This document shows positions 20,019-29,686 of a stretch of 64,000 nt of DNA, piece after piece. The stretch is taken from assembly GCA_938075415.1 (NCBI GenBank), contig CALJHC010000001.1, forward strand, positions 186,001 through 250,000, given 5' to 3'. This stretch comes from an uncultured Rubripirellula sp. (GTDB lineage: Bacteria; Planctomycetota; Planctomycetia; Pirellulales; Pirellulaceae). Both the position numbers and the translations under genes were made by a program. Each line of letters begins with the position of its first letter. The stretch's first letter is position 1. The notes beneath the pieces were generated by a model that was not told the DNA's origin, searched no databases, and worked only from the letters and a program-made list of their open reading frames with translations.

Positions 20019-22460
20019 GTGGTGGCAGTTACAATTTTTCTTCCCACCCTCTTGCAACTGTTCTCCGCAACCAGACAAGCCATGCCCCGCTCAATGCTTT
20101 TAAGCAGTTTTGCTTTCCTTTTGCTCTCAGCCGTTTGCCATGGGAAGCCATCCGAGAATGCGACTGACACTGTCCCAACAGAGGAAGCTGCACCCCCCCA
20201 AGAATCAACAAATGATTCGATTTTGGCGGGCCACAGCTATCATGGCGAGGCTTTCAACGAAGGCCCACGACAAGCTGCCGTACTGATCCCCAATCTGGGA
20301 TCGATCAACTTCCCAACCTCCACCAAAGACCCAGAGGCACAAAAGTTTATTGAACAGGGTGTCATCCAACTGCATGGATTCTGGTATCTCGAAGCGGAGC
20401 GCTCATTCCGCCAAGCCTCAATGATCGACTCAGAGCTCGCAATCGCCTACTGGGGAATGGCCATGGCCAACCGGAATAACGCGAGTCGGGCAAGAGGATT
20501 TCTTGATGAAGCCCTCCAACGTAAAGATCAAGGTGCGGGCCAACGTGAAAAACTGTACATCGACGCACTCAACGAACTGATCCCTAAAGCAAGGAAGGAA
20601 GATCAGAAACAGGCAGAAGAATCTAAAGAGAATGAGAGGGAAGCAAAGAAACGACGAGCCGAGAAATACATCACGGCGATGGAGAAAGTGATTGATCAGT
20701 TTCCCGACGATATTGAGGCGAAGGCTTTCATTGTGGTGCAAATGTGGATGGCTAACGGCAGTGGCGTCAAAATCATCAGTCGTTATGCCGTGGACGCGTT
20801 ACTCAAGGAAATTTTTGCCGTTAATCCTGCGCACCCCGCACACCATTACCGAATTCACCTGTGGGATGGCAATCGTCCCGAAAACGCTTTGCCTGATGCC
20901 GCAAGTTGCGGTCCCGCGAGTCCGGGGATTGCCCACATGTGGCACATGCCCGGACACATCTATTCAAGACTCAAGCGATACAACGATGCGGCGTGGCAAC
21001 AGGAAGCATCAGCACGGGTTGATCACGCTCATATGATACGCACTCGCTTGATGCCGGATCAAATTCATAACTTCGCTCACAATAACGAATGGCTTGTTCG
21101 GAATCTTATCTTTGTAGGAAGAGTCAACGAAGCAATGACTCTTTCCAAGAATCTCATCTCCCTGCCGAAACACCCTCGCTATAACAGCCAGGCGAAAAAA
21201 GGTAGCCATATGTACGGAAGGCAACGGCTTCTTCAGGTCCTCACTGAATACGAACTATGGGAAGACTTACTCAAAGCAACCGACGGGCCGTATCTATCCA
21301 AAACGGACGATAAAAAACTAAATCATGAACGCTCCGCATGGATAGCCGTTGCTCAATACATGTTAGGGAACACCGATGCTGGCGATTCGATCCGAGACTC
21401 ATTTAAAGAGGAAATCAATGAGCTAGAGAAAAACATCGAACTGCTCGAACAAGAACAAAAACAAGACGAGCAATCCAAGGAAGAGTCAGAAACGGCAGAC
21501 ACAGAAGAGAAGCCAGCAAAAAAGAATGAAGCAAAAATCAAGGAACTTAATAAAGAGAAGCGAGAGATTGAACCGTTCCTGTCACTGATCAATTCTGCTT
21601 TATCAACCACGAAGCATGAACTTGAGGAATTGAAGAAATCAATTCATAAATTCCGATTGGAAAATGTCCTCAAAGCGCGTTGGCTTGCTGGTGCCGGCGA
21701 TATAGATGAAGCCATCAAGATGATGGAGAAACAAGTATCCAATGATGCTGCTCAGGTACGACCGTTGGCGACACTTGTCAAACTTCTTTGGGAGTCAGAT
21801 CAGAAAGAGAAAGCGGGCGAGAAATTTCAGCAGCTTCGAAAAATCGCCGGCCATGCGGATCTTGACACTCCCTTCCTAACACAACTAACACCGCTTGCTA
21901 AAACGGCGGGAATCACCGGGGACTGGCGGCAACCGTCGAAGCCAGCCCAAGATCTTGGACACAGGCCTGATTTAAATGAATTAGGACCATTTAGATGGGC
22001 CCCCTACGAAATGCCAAACTGGGAAGCCGTGGACGCAACTGGCCAAGTCTGGAACAGCAAAGAAAAAATCGACAAACCAACGGTCGTTATTTTCTATCTC
22101 GGTTTTGGTTGTCTTCATTGCGTGGAACAATTAGATACGTTCTCGCCCAAAATCCAGCAGTTTCAAGATGCAGGTATTGATGTCATCGCGGTCAGCACAG
22201 AATCGAGTACGGAACTTCAGCTTGGCATTAAGAATTTCGATGAACCGATTTCCATACCCCTATTATCAAGCGGCGATCAAGATGCATTCAAGAAGTTGCG
22301 ATGCTGGGATGATTTCGAGAATCAGCCGCTACACGGCACTTTTCTAATTGATTCAGACAGGCGGGTTCGCTGGCAGGACATCAGCTACGAACCTTTCAAT
22401 GAACCAGACTTCTTACTATCAGAAGCCAAACGCTTGTTGCTTCTGGAGCAACAACCTTAG
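20019..22460 (+). CDS. Secreted TPR-like protein with C-terminal redoxin (AhpC/TSA) domain
   Basis: 813 residues from GTG 20019, with GGGGAG about 9 nt upstream; an ATG at 20082 gives a cleaner signal peptide (LLSSFAFLLLSAVCHG). Residues about 95-650 are helical TPR-like: LEAERSFRQASMIDSELAIAYWG is visible, together with its HxxxxxW-rich middle (GHIYSRLKRYNDAAWQQEA). A highly charged Glu/Lys coiled coil lies at about 465-515. The last 130 residues are a thioredoxin-fold redoxin, with PTVVIFYLGFGCLHCVEQL carrying a C-x-x-C pair. The combination suggests an exported redox protein on a scaffold. The partner is unknown. Confidence 0.85.
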   Translation: MVAVTIFLPTLLQLFSATRQAMPRSMLLSSFAFLLLSAVCHGKPSENATDTVPTEEAAPPQESTNDSILAGHSYHGEAFNEGPRQAAVLIPNLGSINFPTSTKDPEAQKFIEQGVIQLHGFWYLEAERSFRQASMIDSELAIAYWGMAMANRNNASRARGFLDEALQRKDQGAGQREKLYIDALNELIPKARKEDQKQAEESKENEREAKKRRAEKYITAMEKVIDQFPDDIEAKAFIVVQMWMANGSGVKIISRYAVDALLKEIFAVNPAHPAHHYRIHLWDGNRPENALPDAASCGPASPGIAHMWHMPGHIYSRLKRYNDAAWQQEASARVDHAHMIRTRLMPDQIHNFAHNNEWLVRNLIFVGRVNEAMTLSKNLISLPKHPRYNSQAKKGSHMYGRQRLLQVLTEYELWEDLLKATDGPYLSKTDDKKLNHERSAWIAVAQYMLGNTDAGDSIRDSFKEEINELEKNIELLEQEQKQDEQSKEESETADTEEKPAKKNEAKIKELNKEKREIEPFLSLINSALSTTKHELEELKKSIHKFRLENVLKARWLAGAGDIDEAIKMMEKQVSNDAAQVRPLATLVKLLWESDQKEKAGEKFQQLRKIAGHADLDTPFLTQLTPLAKTAGITGDWRQPSKPAQDLGHRPDLNELGPFRWAPYEMPNWEAVDATGQVWNSKEKIDKPTVVIFYLGFGCLHCVEQLDTFSPKIQQFQDAGIDVIAVSTESSTELQLGIKNFDEPISIPLLSSGDQDAFKKLRCWDDFENQPLHGTFLIDSDRRVRWQDISYEPFNEPDFLLSEAKRLLLLEQQP

Positions 22461-22573
22461 GTAGAAATGACCGGCGGTGAGACACTCATTCTGATACCCA
22501 GGCTAAATCTGTCAAATGGCGACAACGCACTTGGCAGGTTTTCAGAACCCGTTAATTTTTAGATACAGAAAGA

Positions 22574-23857
22574 CTAGCTGCGATAACCAGATTCAACGAC
22601 TGCATTCTTGATGACGATCGATATTCCATCTCGAATCTGCACCGCTTCATCCTCTCCCTGATTTTGCACCGCATCACTGTTCGTAATCGCAACGTTCTCA
22701 CCGATTCGACAATTCTTATCCAGAATGGTGCCCCGAATCACTGTGCCACTACCGATTCCTAATGGAACTCGATCCGCATCATGCTGTCGATCTGTTTCGA
22801 TGTCATCGGCTCCCATGATAACGCTGTCCTTGATCGTCACGTTATCACCGATAACCGTTCGTAAACCAATGACACTATTCTCGATGGTGACATTGTTACC
22901 AATTCGACACCCGTCTGCGATCAAGCTGCTGGAAATCTTCGCATCACCCATGATAGTTGGCGGCAAAAATCGAGGCCGGCTAAAAATGGGAGCATCAGGA
23001 TTACGCAACTCGAATGGTGGCGATTTGCTCGCGAGAGACAGGTTCGCCTCGTAAAATGCTCGGATCGTACCAATGTCTTCCCAGTAACCGTCAAACAAGT
23101 GCACTTGGACCTTGTGTGATTGAATCGCTTCCGGAAATACCTCTTTGCCAAAATCCTCATGCGCAGAGGATCTCAGTAAGTCAACCATGACATCCTTGTT
23201 AAAAATATAAAGTCCCATGCTCGCGAGACAGTCACGACCTTGGCTGGGAATCCCGTGATCATCAATCCATTTCGGGTCCATTCTCACACTGGCTAGTTCT
23301 TTTTCGGTTTGTGGTTTCTCGACAAAACCACGAACTTGACCAGCATCATCCACCTGCATGATTCCCAAGGAACTAGCGTCCCCTCGAGTAACGGGAATGC
23401 CTGCTATGGTCGCATGCGCCCCAGATTCAATGTGGGTTCGCATCATCTCCCGAAAGTCCATCCGGTAGAGTTGGTCGCCGGAGAGGATCAGGACATGCTC
23501 GATCCAATCTTCTTCGAGATGAATTAGATTTTTTCTGACTGCATCCGCAGTTCCCTGATACCAGTCGGTACCAGCGTTAACCGTCTCCTGTGCAGCCAGG
23601 ACCTCAACGAACCCACCGCTAAAATGGTCAAACGAATAAGTTTGCCGCAGATGCCGATGGAGACTCTCGGACAAAAATTGCGTCAGAACATAAGCCCGAT
23701 TCAAACCGCTGTTGATGCAGTTACTAATTGGGATATCAATCAATCGGTACTTTGCCGCAAGCGGCACGGCTGGCTTTGCTCGAATCTTGGTCAGAGGAAA
23801 TAGGCGTGATCCGCGGCCACCACCGAGAATCAGAGCGATCGTTCTTGAAAGATCCAT
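22574..23857 (-). CDS. glgC: Glucose-1-phosphate adenylyltransferase
   Basis: 427 residues, full length for GlgC. N-terminal nucleotide loop [16 protein letters not shown], then [33 protein letters not shown] (metal/NTP Asp) and GFVEKPQ. The C-terminal part is a left-handed beta-helix of hexapeptide repeats ([24 protein letters not shown]). It makes ADP-glucose from ATP and glucose-1-phosphate for glycogen synthesis in the cytoplasm. Its stop faces the TPR-redoxin gene, and a ferredoxin-NADP reductase lies 89 bp upstream on the same strand; functional linkage is not evident. Confidence 0.96.
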   Translation of the reverse strand: MDLSRTIALILGGGRGSRLFPLTKIRAKPAVPLAAKYRLIDIPISNCINSGLNRAYVLTQFLSESLHRHLRQTYSFDHFSGGFVEVLAAQETVNAGTDWYQGTADAVRKNLIHLEEDWIEHVLILSGDQLYRMDFREMMRTHIESGAHATIAGIPVTRGDASSLGIMQVDDAGQVRGFVEKPQTEKELASVRMDPKWIDDHGIPSQGRDCLASMGLYIFNKDVMVDLLRSSAHEDFGKEVFPEAIQSHKVQVHLFDGYWEDIGTIRAFYEANLSLASKSPPFELRNPDAPIFSRPRFLPPTIMGDAKISSSLIADGCRIGNNVTIENSVIGLRTVIGDNVTIKDSVIMGADDIETDRQHDADRVPLGIGSGTVIRGTILDKNCRIGENVAITNSDAVQNQGEDEAVQIRDGISIVIKNAVVESGYRS

Positions 23858-23946
23858 GGATCAACCTGAGAGAAAACAGAAGGAACGGGAGGTTCCCTCT
23901 TTTTAACTTTGTATGACTGGATTCGATAGGTTGGTTAACGCAGTCT

Positions 23947-24915
23947 TTACCAGTACTTCTCAAAGCGTATCGATCCCGGCCCTTGCACCTCTGTATTGTC
24001 GCGATAACCAACGTCCCGCAAAATAGAAAGCATCCCCGGTGACGCAAGCGGTTGACCACCGGGAGGCACATAACCAATCATTGCAGGGTTACCGCACAAG
24101 AATACGTGGGTGTTGCTGGGAGAGAATTCAACCCCCGCAGCCTCGGCCAAATCGCCAGATTTGAATAAATCCTGGATGTATTGCTTGCCAACAAAGTCGG
24201 GACGAGATGAATCCAAATTTTGCGGGTCACGCGTGGTGTAGGGCAGATAGCGATACTGCGAATATCGCTCCATCAGAATTTCGTGCTCACGCGTGTAGGC
24301 AAGATCTGCACGGTGACGAACGCTGGTGACGTTCACAATTTGCCCCAGATGTCCTTGGGCAAGCAGCTTGGCAGCCATGGCATTATGAGGTGCCTCGCCC
24401 GTACCAGTTCCCAACATCAACACCGTGTCTCGTGGACCAAGGTCACTCAATGTGTACTGACCGGTGATTTTTTTCTGAACCTCAATGCGATCACCGGCTG
24501 CCAAGCAAAAAAGTCGAGGCGTCAATACTGGTGGCTTGTTCTCGGCAGAACTGGCTTGGCGGACCAGCGTGACGTAAAACTCGAGATAGTCCACTGAGTC
24601 AACCGTCGCAACCTGACCATCGGAGCCGAGCATCGGACAAGAGATGGAATAGGCGCGTCGCGAGAGTTTACGGATTCGTTTCTCTGGAACGACTTCGTTT
24701 TGGGTCCCATCAAGCCGAGGTTCCCAATTACCAAGTCCCAAAGCAACGTACTGACCTGGCTCAAAATCAGGAATTGGGTGATCGGGTTGTACTCGAAATC
24801 GGGCTAAATCAGGATTTTTATCGATCCGCTCGACAATGGTTGCGTTGTAAAACTTTTCCCGAAGACGGTCAGCCTCGTCAGAATCAATCGTTGTCGAATC
24901 AATCGTGTCACTCAA
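23947..24915 (-). CDS. fpr: Ferredoxin--NADP(+) reductase
   Basis: 322 residues. FAD-binding barrel with PGQYVALGLG and RAYSISCP (the R-x-Y-S flavin motif). The NADP-binding part has LGTGTGEAPHNAM and HVFLCGNPAMIG, and the C-terminus ends FEKYW with an aromatic residue typical of the Fpr-type bacterial enzymes. It transfers electrons between NADPH and ferredoxin or flavodoxin in the cytoplasm. The N-terminal extension of about 25 residues is acidic and of unknown role. It precedes glgC on the same strand. Confidence 0.93.
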   Translation of the reverse strand: MSDTIDSTTIDSDEADRLREKFYNATIVERIDKNPDLARFRVQPDHPIPDFEPGQYVALGLGNWEPRLDGTQNEVVPEKRIRKLSRRAYSISCPMLGSDGQVATVDSVDYLEFYVTLVRQASSAENKPPVLTPRLFCLAAGDRIEVQKKITGQYTLSDLGPRDTVLMLGTGTGEAPHNAMAAKLLAQGHLGQIVNVTSVRHRADLAYTREHEILMERYSQYRYLPYTTRDPQNLDSSRPDFVGKQYIQDLFKSGDLAEAAGVEFSPSNTHVFLCGNPAMIGYVPPGGQPLASPGMLSILRDVGYRDNTEVQGPGSIRFEKYW

Positions 24916-25297
24916 TGTAATCCTCGCTAGGAATGACTCTCGAAACCAACAATTTCAACCAGATCAGGGCCTCTAAACGATCATTTGGCCTTGATCGTCA
25001 CAAAAAACAGGTTTGTTTCTCGTTTTTTTCGGGGCCACAACAATGTCATTCGATCAATATAATACTCGAAGATGATTCAGAACGGTGCAGCGGCAGTTCA
25101 TTGAATTCGACGGTGACGGCTTGCAATGTCCCCAGAAGTGTCGGAAGCTCGATCTGATTCCACAGACAGGTTAAACTTCAGATCGTCAGAACGCTGCAAA
25201 GTTCTGTTCCCGAATGCTGCAATCCCCACAGGCCCTTGAGTGATCGGTTCTCTCTGGCCATCCAATGATTTTCTGATTCTCTCACCAGTTCAACGCC
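24916..25297. other. Divergent intergenic region
   Basis: About 380 bp between fpr (leftward) and the SHD1 gene (rightward), so it must hold both promoters. I see no strong -35/-10 pair, palindrome or conserved RNA element. Confidence 0.4.
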
Positions 25298-26611
25298 ATG
25301 ACGCACCGCTTTCCCACCCAACGAGCCCGAATCACAGGTTCCTTGTTCCTGATTTTTGGCCTCGGTTTCGGACTCTCGTCCCTCGCGTTGGGAGAAACTT
25401 GGACCAGCCTGCGTGGGAACTATGTGGTGGAAGCAGAAATGCTGGGACTTTGGGGAGAAGCAGTCATTCTGAAGATGGATGATGGACGTCGTGTCTCTGT
25501 CAACCTCTTGAATCTGCGTAGCGAGAGCCGTATTCAGGCACGCGAGATCGCGAAGAAGCTTGAGGAGCAGCGTGACGCTTTGATCACTGAGCTCAAAGGA
25601 CGAGCAACCGATGCGGCCGCACCAGCGCCCGATCCATTGCCTCAACCGCCAGCCGCCTCGGCATACGTTCCACCCCAACCCAATGCAAAAGCCGGTGATT
25701 TCCTTAATCAGGTGGAAAATGCTTTGGCATCCGGACACCTGCTTGGCCTCTACGATTCGCTACCACCGAGCTATCGAAAAGATATCGATGAACTTGTCAA
25801 GTTAACTGCGGCAAATACCAATTCAGCGGCATGGACAACCGTCATGGGAACCTTCCAGAAGTTCGGCGAGGTCTTGGTCACACGACAGCGTTGGTTCCTC
25901 TCTAGCCCTCGAATCCAAGCTTTAGGCCCGGCCGAACAGGATTTTATTTCCGGACCCGTGATCACATTAGCAGGTTTATTGCGCACTGGTCTCGATCCCG
26001 CTGCAATGCAACTTCAAACATTACAAACAGCGGACTTTAGGCAGTGGCTTGAACAACGCGACGAGGCAATCGCTCCCTATCTTTCTCTACTAATGCAGCA
26101 ACTTGGTTTGGATTCGTTACGTCAAATGAATGTTGAATCTGAGCAGGACGGTGTTGCGGTTGTCTCCGTTAGCGCCGGCGGCGAAAGCTTCCAAGATAAT
26201 TATGTTCAAGTCGAAGGCTATTGGGTTTCCAAATCCCTCGCTGATCAGTGGAGTGAGGAGGTCGAGACCTGGAAACAAACCGCTCAGACGCCTGATGCCA
26301 TGGACATGACCACCGCGTCTATCTTCCTCGGAACCCTACAACCCGTCTTGGGGCAGTTGGCAAACACGCAAGATGCGAGTGGGTTTCACGAACAGATGGA
26401 AGCTATCTTCTTACCCGCCGAATCCATGATGACCACACTCGCTGGGTCATTGGGAACCACCTTTGCTGGTAATAACGCAGGGCAAAGTGCCAATGGGCGA
26501 GGTGCCGGTGGCGGAGAGTTTGGTGATTACGGAGAGGGCATGGAGATGGACATGGAGATGGAGATGGAGATGGAAGAACGTGGCCCGGGAGGCTCTTCCG
26601 AGGATTTCTAA
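25298..26611 (+). CDS. Secreted SHD1-domain protein with Met-Glu repeat tail
   Basis: 437 residues with a signal-like segment (GSLFLIFGLGFGLSSLALG). Residues 33-85 form an SHD1 (SLA1 homology 1) domain: TWTSLRGNYVVEAEMLG, then VILKMDDGRRVSVNLLNL and a following SRIQAREIAKK. The middle is a mostly helical region after a Pro/Ala linker; I do not recognise it. The C-terminus is low-complexity: a Gly/Asn-rich run, then alternating Met and Glu/Asp encoded by about six copies of atggag at 26540-26576, then Gly/Ser-Glu. SHD1 proteins are common in planctomycetes and their function is unproven. The tail could bind a metal or a partner; that is speculation. Confidence 0.85.
   Translation: MTHRFPTQRARITGSLFLIFGLGFGLSSLALGETWTSLRGNYVVEAEMLGLWGEAVILKMDDGRRVSVNLLNLRSESRIQAREIAKKLEEQRDALITELKGRATDAAAPAPDPLPQPPAASAYVPPQPNAKAGDFLNQVENALASGHLLGLYDSLPPSYRKDIDELVKLTAANTNSAAWTTVMGTFQKFGEVLVTRQRWFLSSPRIQALGPAEQDFISGPVITLAGLLRTGLDPAAMQLQTLQTADFRQWLEQRDEAIAPYLSLLMQQLGLDSLRQMNVESEQDGVAVVSVSAGGESFQDNYVQVEGYWVSKSLADQWSEEVETWKQTAQTPDAMDMTTASIFLGTLQPVLGQLANTQDASGFHEQMEAIFLPAESMMTTLAGSLGTTFAGNNAGQSANGRGAGGGEFGDYGEGMEMDMEMEMEMEERGPGGSSEDF
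26540..26576 (+). repeat. Hexanucleotide repeat atggag inside the SHD1 gene
   Basis: About six tandem copies of atggag (one with c for g) encode the alternating Met-Glu/Met-Asp tail. Hexamer slippage would change tail length without shifting frame. Confidence 0.9.
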
Positions 26612-26757
26612 TCCACCACTTCACTTTCATCAGACTTTTGATCAGGCTCGAGTCATGATTCCAAGTGGTTACTCGCCATTATTTATCAGCAGCATTGATT
26701 GCTAGTTCTCCATCACTCGATCATCAAATTGCTGTTTAACCCAATCCGCACTCTGGC

Positions 26758-28275
26758 GTGCGGCAATTCGAGAAATCCAATGATCGAATCGATAAGTTCG
26801 ATCACGCCTATCAGGAATCATTTCGCTTGAGCGTTCCACTCAAACCCAAAATCACCATCATCGGCGGCGGGCTTTCGGGTCTCGCGACTGCGGTCAAGTT
26901 AAGACAATACTTACCGGATTCCGATATCACCATTTTTGAGCAATCCTCTCGATTTGGTGGAGTGATTCACTCCGAAAAAATTGGTTCCTACCTGGTTGAT
27001 CATGGTGCCGACATGTTTGCCACCAATCCTCCGGCGGCAATCGACTTGTGTGAGCAACTGGGTGTCCTCGACGATCTGATGGAACCACAAGTCATTGGTC
27101 GCGGCGCACGGATTGTGAAGGACTCGAAACTAATTCCCTTACCCGAGGGCTTTGTCCTGATGAGGGCCACGCAACTTTGGCCCATGCTGACGACACCACT
27201 TCTATCGATCTCAGGTAAGTTACGATTCCTTGCGGAACGCTGGATCTCACGACAATCAAACTCTGGTCAGCAATCTTCGGTGGATGAATCGGTCAGCGAT
27301 TTTGTAACAAGACGAATGGGAAAACAGATGTTGGATCGCATCGTTGCCCCACTAGCTGCTGGAATCTATACCGCCGATATCAGAAAACTCAGCATGCTCG
27401 CTACCATGGGACCCATTGCAAAAATGGAGCGAACTCATGGCTCATTGGCCAAAGCAACTGCTGCAAGACGCAAATCTGGTGAAGACTCGGTTGAACGCAG
27501 CAGCGCCGGTGCACGTTACAGTCAATTCCGAGCCTTTCGAGGGGGAATGGTTCAGCTGGTTGATGCTCTGGCAAAGCAATTGCCTGATGACTCACTCCAC
27601 ACCAACACCGAACTGAAGGAGTTCACAAGGATCACCAACGGATGGTCCCTAAAACTCAGTGACCGCACCGCTGAATGTAATGAGCTCGTCATTGCCACAC
27701 CGCCCCACGTCGCCTCACGCTTACTCGAATCACATGCGCCCGAGGCTGCGGATCAGCTCAGACAAATCGAAGCTTCCTCCGTCGCGATTGTAGTGATTGG
27801 TGTCCCTCGATCTCAAATCAGCAAACCAGTCGAAACCTTTGGCTTTGTCGTACCGTTGGCCGAAAATCGCAAAATCCTCGCCTGCAGCTTTGCCAGCGCT
27901 AAGTTTACCGGTCGGGCCGAAAAAGACCGAATACTTATGCGTGTTTTTGTGGGCGGAGCGATGCAGCCAGCACTGCTGGAAAAAAAGGACAATGAGCTAA
28001 TTCATATGGTCCAGAAGGAATTAGGTGACCTAATTGGATTAACGGGAAGCCCTGAAATCGCTCGCGTCATCCGCTGGAATAAAGCGATGCCTCAGTACCA
28101 CGTGGGCCACCTGAATCGTGTCGAGACGATTGACCGAGCGATGAATCAAATCGACGGTCTGTCACTCGTCTCCAACGCCCTTCATGGAGTTGGAATCTCG
28201 CCCCTCATCGCTGAAGCAGAAAAAACCGCAAGAAAAATTGCCGATCGGTACGCTTCAGGCAACACGTCTGGCTGA
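26758..28275 (+). CDS. hemG: Oxygen-dependent protoporphyrinogen oxidase
   Basis: Flavoprotein that oxidises protoporphyrinogen IX to protoporphyrin IX, the penultimate step of heme synthesis, at the membrane surface. It has 505 residues from GTG 26758; because the FAD-binding strand KITIIGGGLSGLATAVKL starts only near residue 31, a TTG at 26827 could be the true start. Further signs are EQSSRFGGVIHSEK, the gap-rich middle, VAPLAAGIYTADIRKLSM and the C-terminal LVSNALHGVGISPLIAEAE FAD motif. This is the HemY-type (PPOX) family, also called HemG by naming convention. It overlaps the convergent kinase gene by 21 bp. Confidence 0.92.
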   Translation: MRQFEKSNDRIDKFDHAYQESFRLSVPLKPKITIIGGGLSGLATAVKLRQYLPDSDITIFEQSSRFGGVIHSEKIGSYLVDHGADMFATNPPAAIDLCEQLGVLDDLMEPQVIGRGARIVKDSKLIPLPEGFVLMRATQLWPMLTTPLLSISGKLRFLAERWISRQSNSGQQSSVDESVSDFVTRRMGKQMLDRIVAPLAAGIYTADIRKLSMLATMGPIAKMERTHGSLAKATAARRKSGEDSVERSSAGARYSQFRAFRGGMVQLVDALAKQLPDDSLHTNTELKEFTRITNGWSLKLSDRTAECNELVIATPPHVASRLLESHAPEAADQLRQIEASSVAIVVIGVPRSQISKPVETFGFVVPLAENRKILACSFASAKFTGRAEKDRILMRVFVGGAMQPALLEKKDNELIHMVQKELGDLIGLTGSPEIARVIRWNKAMPQYHVGHLNRVETIDRAMNQIDGLSLVSNALHGVGISPLIAEAEKTARKIADRYASGNTSG

Positions 28276-29244
28276 AAGGGTCGCTGACTCGGTTGAACCG
28301 CGCAAAACAACCGAGCGATCGGTCAACGGAAAGCGAATTCGACTCAACGCATTTTCCATCGCAACTCCATCTCGAAAACGCTTTCGCGGAGATGGATCAA
28401 TTGATTTCCGGATCAAAGAAACCAGTTCTTGAGAAATTCCGCGACGAAGACGGTTAAATCCTGGAAAGCTATCAAAAGGATACTCGGGAACGTCTCCTGC
28501 AAGCATTCGATAAATCACCAGACCCAGTGAGAAAACGTCGCTACGGTAACTCGGTTTTCCCATCGCCTGCTCCGGAGCCATGTAGCCCAGAGTGCCACTG
28601 GCGGAAACCTCGTGCCCACCTTTCTCAATTCTGGCCAAACCAAAATCACTCAACTGGATCGTCTGGTCGGAAAAAAGGACAAAGTTTTCGGGCTTGATAT
28701 CTCGGTGCAGCACCGAATGCTGATGCGCATAGGAAAGGGCACTGACCATCTGAACCAAATACTGGATAGCCGTAGATCGTGACATACGGCGAGTCATGCG
28801 ATCTTCCAAAGTCTCTTGGCCCAGCGGGAACACCATTACAAAATGACCGTCAATAAAGCGAGCATCTTGCAGCGGCAGGATCCCCGGATGATCCAGTCGC
28901 GCCATGATTCGGACTTCCCGCTTCATATCCTCAAATGTGGCTGATTGAGAAACAAATTGCGAGGCGGGAATTTTCAGGGCTACCTTACGGTCAACAATCA
29001 TATCTCGAGCAGCAAAGACAGTCGCAAAACCGCCTTCGCCCATCCGTTTCATCAGTCGATACTTGTCCAAACGCGAACCAATTCGCAGGGTTCTGGGCTC
29101 ATCCGACTCGCCGCGTAAAATTTTCAGGGAGGCTACCACAGACTTCTCTTGAACGAAAAAATGATGGGACGAACCACTCGCTAAATCCCATCGGGAAGAC
29201 GTTTCGAACACTCGAAACCAAGTTCGCGACCACTCAAGACACAT
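28255..29244 (-). CDS. Hanks-type Ser/Thr protein kinase
   Basis: Cytoplasmic kinase, 329 residues from 29244. GTG 29139 (with GAGAAG just upstream) is an attractive alternative, because the first 35 residues do not look kinase-like. The kinase core starts LDKYRLMKRMGEGGFATVF, with VALKIP (Lys of the ATP site), HRDIKPENFVL (catalytic loop), DFGLARIEKGG and GYMAPEQAMG (activation segment). It ends just after the kinase domain, with no transmembrane or sensor region, unlike most planctomycete kinases. Its 3' end overlaps hemG by 21 bp on the opposite strand. Confidence 0.92.
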   Translation of the reverse strand: MCLEWSRTWFRVFETSSRWDLASGSSHHFFVQEKSVVASLKILRGESDEPRTLRIGSRLDKYRLMKRMGEGGFATVFAARDMIVDRKVALKIPASQFVSQSATFEDMKREVRIMARLDHPGILPLQDARFIDGHFVMVFPLGQETLEDRMTRRMSRSTAIQYLVQMVSALSYAHQHSVLHRDIKPENFVLFSDQTIQLSDFGLARIEKGGHEVSASGTLGYMAPEQAMGKPSYRSDVFSLGLVIYRMLAGDVPEYPFDSFPGFNRLRRGISQELVSLIRKSIDPSPRKRFRDGVAMENALSRIRFPLTDRSVVLRGSTESATLSARRVA

Positions 29245-29297
29245 TGTCTAGATCTGTAGATCGTCACAATTGGCAGATGACCTAAGTTTTTTCCGTC

Positions 29298-29447
29298 ATG
29301 CATGATGACGCAAAAGAACACCAATCCCCCCCTCAATCGGGTACGACTCAGATACCCGGCAACTCGACGAAAATGTTGGCGTTCGCAACCGTTCTAAGTG
29401 CGTTTTTGGCGGGTTTGATGGCTGACAACGCGGTTAGTAACGCTTGA
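29298..29447 (+). CDS. Possible 49-residue membrane peptide
   Basis: ATG at 29298 to TGA at 29445-29447. The first half is polar (MHDDAKEHQSPPQSG). The second half contains one hydrophobic segment (MLAFATVLSAFLAGLMA) and ends DNAVSNA. No Shine-Dalgarno is visible and there is no known family, so this may be chance. The rest of the 29245-29686 gap shows nothing else. Confidence 0.3.
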   Translation: MHDDAKEHQSPPQSGTTQIPGNSTKMLAFATVLSAFLAGLMADNAVSNA

Positions 29448-29686
29448 TAAAGGCCACAAATAAAATCGCTGCGGATGATACTGGACATCTCTGGGATCCT
29501 TTAACTGGCAAAAGAATCTAAATTGAGAATGGGAAAGTTTCTAATCAGGATTTTTTTTCGCGGTGGCAAGTGTCGGTGTTCAGGCCATCCCGCTCCGCTG
29601 TTGGCCTCTCTTTTCGGACGGAGAAAATTAACTGCAACCCCTTAGTTGGCAAGAACGCTGGCACTCTCCATTCCCGAATGAACCAC

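Noticed and set aside
24220-24597. 125-codon frame antisense to fpr
   Set aside because: Shadow of the ferredoxin-NADP reductase coding sequence.
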